Shown piece by piece: positions 62,924 to 64,000 of a DNA stretch of 64,000 nt. Location: positions 4,113,910 through 4,177,909 of the forward strand of contig OY744609.1 of NCBI GenBank assembly GCA_963556255.1, given 5' to 3'. The position numbers and the translations under genes were made by a program. Origin of the DNA: Allolobophora icterica. Taxonomy: Eukaryota > Annelida > Clitellata > Crassiclitellata > Lumbricidae. Numbering within the stretch: position 1 is the stretch's first letter; each line of letters opens with the position of its first letter. Under the pieces are notes generated by a model. It was given only the letters and a program-made list of their open reading frames with translations. It made no database searches and was not told the origin of the DNA.

Positions 62924-63739
62924 GTAATGTAATCGATGAATTATGTAACGCTTCTTCATCGAGAGAGACTCCTCAGAGGCGCTTGGCTTATCTCTGCCCA
63001 GATTTTGTTAGCGTTTGAAAACCATTCTGCTTGATCGTAGTGTTGTGTTGTTCGGTAGGGAGCACATATTCGTGATTACAGTTACGGTTACAATTACAAT
63101 TCGTTCTGCCTTGTAACTGCAACTGTCTGGTAATTGTAATTGTAACTGTAATAACGAATTTGTACTCCCGACTGAACTGCAAAACACTACAAGAGAGGGG
63201 TTTTTAAACGCTAGCAAAATATGGGTAAAGATAAGCCAAGCGGCTCTGGTGAGTCTCCCACAAAGAGGTGCTCTGTTAATCTGCGATTACATTTACAGTT
63301 ACAACTCATGTCGTGTGGGCTAATAGAGAATATACTGCTGAAATACAGACAGACAACAGCAAAACCCTGATGCTGGACTATGGACGTTGAACTTGCGGGA
63401 CAATCAGTTCACCTTACGAAGCAGAGCGAAGGTATCTGCGACCAGATATGGATGGGACCAAAACACATAGATTCCTAAGATAAAGATGGAACACAGCTGC
63501 AAGAAAATCAGGCCCACGAATTCAGATTTTAAACTCAATATGTTTTTGAATATGTAACGTGTGCAGTTCCTCACGCATGAAGCTGGATAATTTATATCTC
63601 TCAACTTAGCTACATCACCAATCAACATTTATTACAGATAGCAGTTTCTGTATGGTATTGTACTGATTGCATTGCATTGTGGATTTACGTAGAGTCTAAA
63701 AGATAAAGCACCGGTAATAATATTATTCATAAACCCTTG
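62924..63739. other. Last dynein intron in the window, no exon seen
   Basis: Holds a GAAACGC-like repeat end at 62935-62990, a TTACAATTACAATT tract at 63070-63155 that also occurs inverted (TAATTGTAATTGTAAC), and otherwise unremarkable sequence. Confidence 0.5.
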
Positions 63740-64000
63740 AATTTCTATAGCGCCAATGAAATGCTGAAGGCTTCAGTCGATTGTAGCATAGGCCAATAAA
63801 GTGGGTAATTAGCAAAAGGATACCTGTCGGCTACCTGTGTCAATCATGGTAGCCGATTGGTTAGAGCGCTGCCATTGTAACTTGAAGGGTACGGGTTCGA
63901 GACTCCTCCACTGAGACGGTTACTGTGTATGGATCTTGAGTAAGTCATTCACTCAGAATTGCTCAGCACCATCGATTGATGCTTCGTCATTAGATAGCGG
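63740..64000 (+). repeat. SINE-A and related repeat at the window end
   Basis: A box-A-like GGTAGCCGATTGGTTAGAGC and box-B-like GGGTTCGAGACTCC at about 63849-63905 head a copy that runs to the end (CATCGATTGATGCTTCGTC). The preceding TTTCTATAGCGCCAATG looks like the end of another copy. Confidence 0.65.

Overview
This is intron-rich animal DNA, most likely from an invertebrate with motile cilia; I cannot name the species. It holds two multi-exon genes with GT-AG introns whose exon phases join without error, one compact gene between them, and much repetitive DNA. The repeats are tetranucleotide and trinucleotide microsatellites, minisatellites, tRNA-derived SINEs, decayed LINE 3' ends, and hAT-, Mutator- and ISL2EU-like DNA transposons. 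Nothing looks prokaryotic or viral.

Region 1 (about 3.0-24.6 kb, + strand) is a 17-exon PX-SH3-RhoGAP gene of the ARHGAP32/ARHGAP33 family. Its spliced coding length is 6195 nt (2064 codons plus stop), ending in one 4-kb exon for a disordered tail. A tandem array of CCAAT boxes lies just upstream. Region 2 (24.6-38.7 kb) is intergenic and transposon-dominated. It contains a LINE 3' end, two hAT-like MITEs, a MITE nested in a SINE, a Mutator-like element with repeat-built termini, and an apparently intact 5.3-kb transposon at about 32.34-37.64 kb. That transposon carries a THAP-DDE transposase gene facing a SAP-SWIM-YqaJ nuclease gene. Region 3 (38.86-39.56 kb) is a cysteine dioxygenase with no introns. 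Region 4 (40.1-62.9 kb, continuing beyond the window) holds the first 20 recognisable coding exons (4095 nt, 1365 codons) of an axonemal dynein heavy chain of DNAH5/DNAH8 type; only the N-terminal tail is present and the motor lies outside.

The three host genes are unrelated in function: Rho-GTPase control at membranes, cysteine catabolism, and ciliary outer-arm motility. All are on the + strand but are not an operon. The transposase and the nuclease genes share one mobile element and probably act together. Several introns begin with a minisatellite at or just after the splice donor. In one case the donor itself is copied in frame every 27 bp, which could create length isoforms of the RhoGAP protein.
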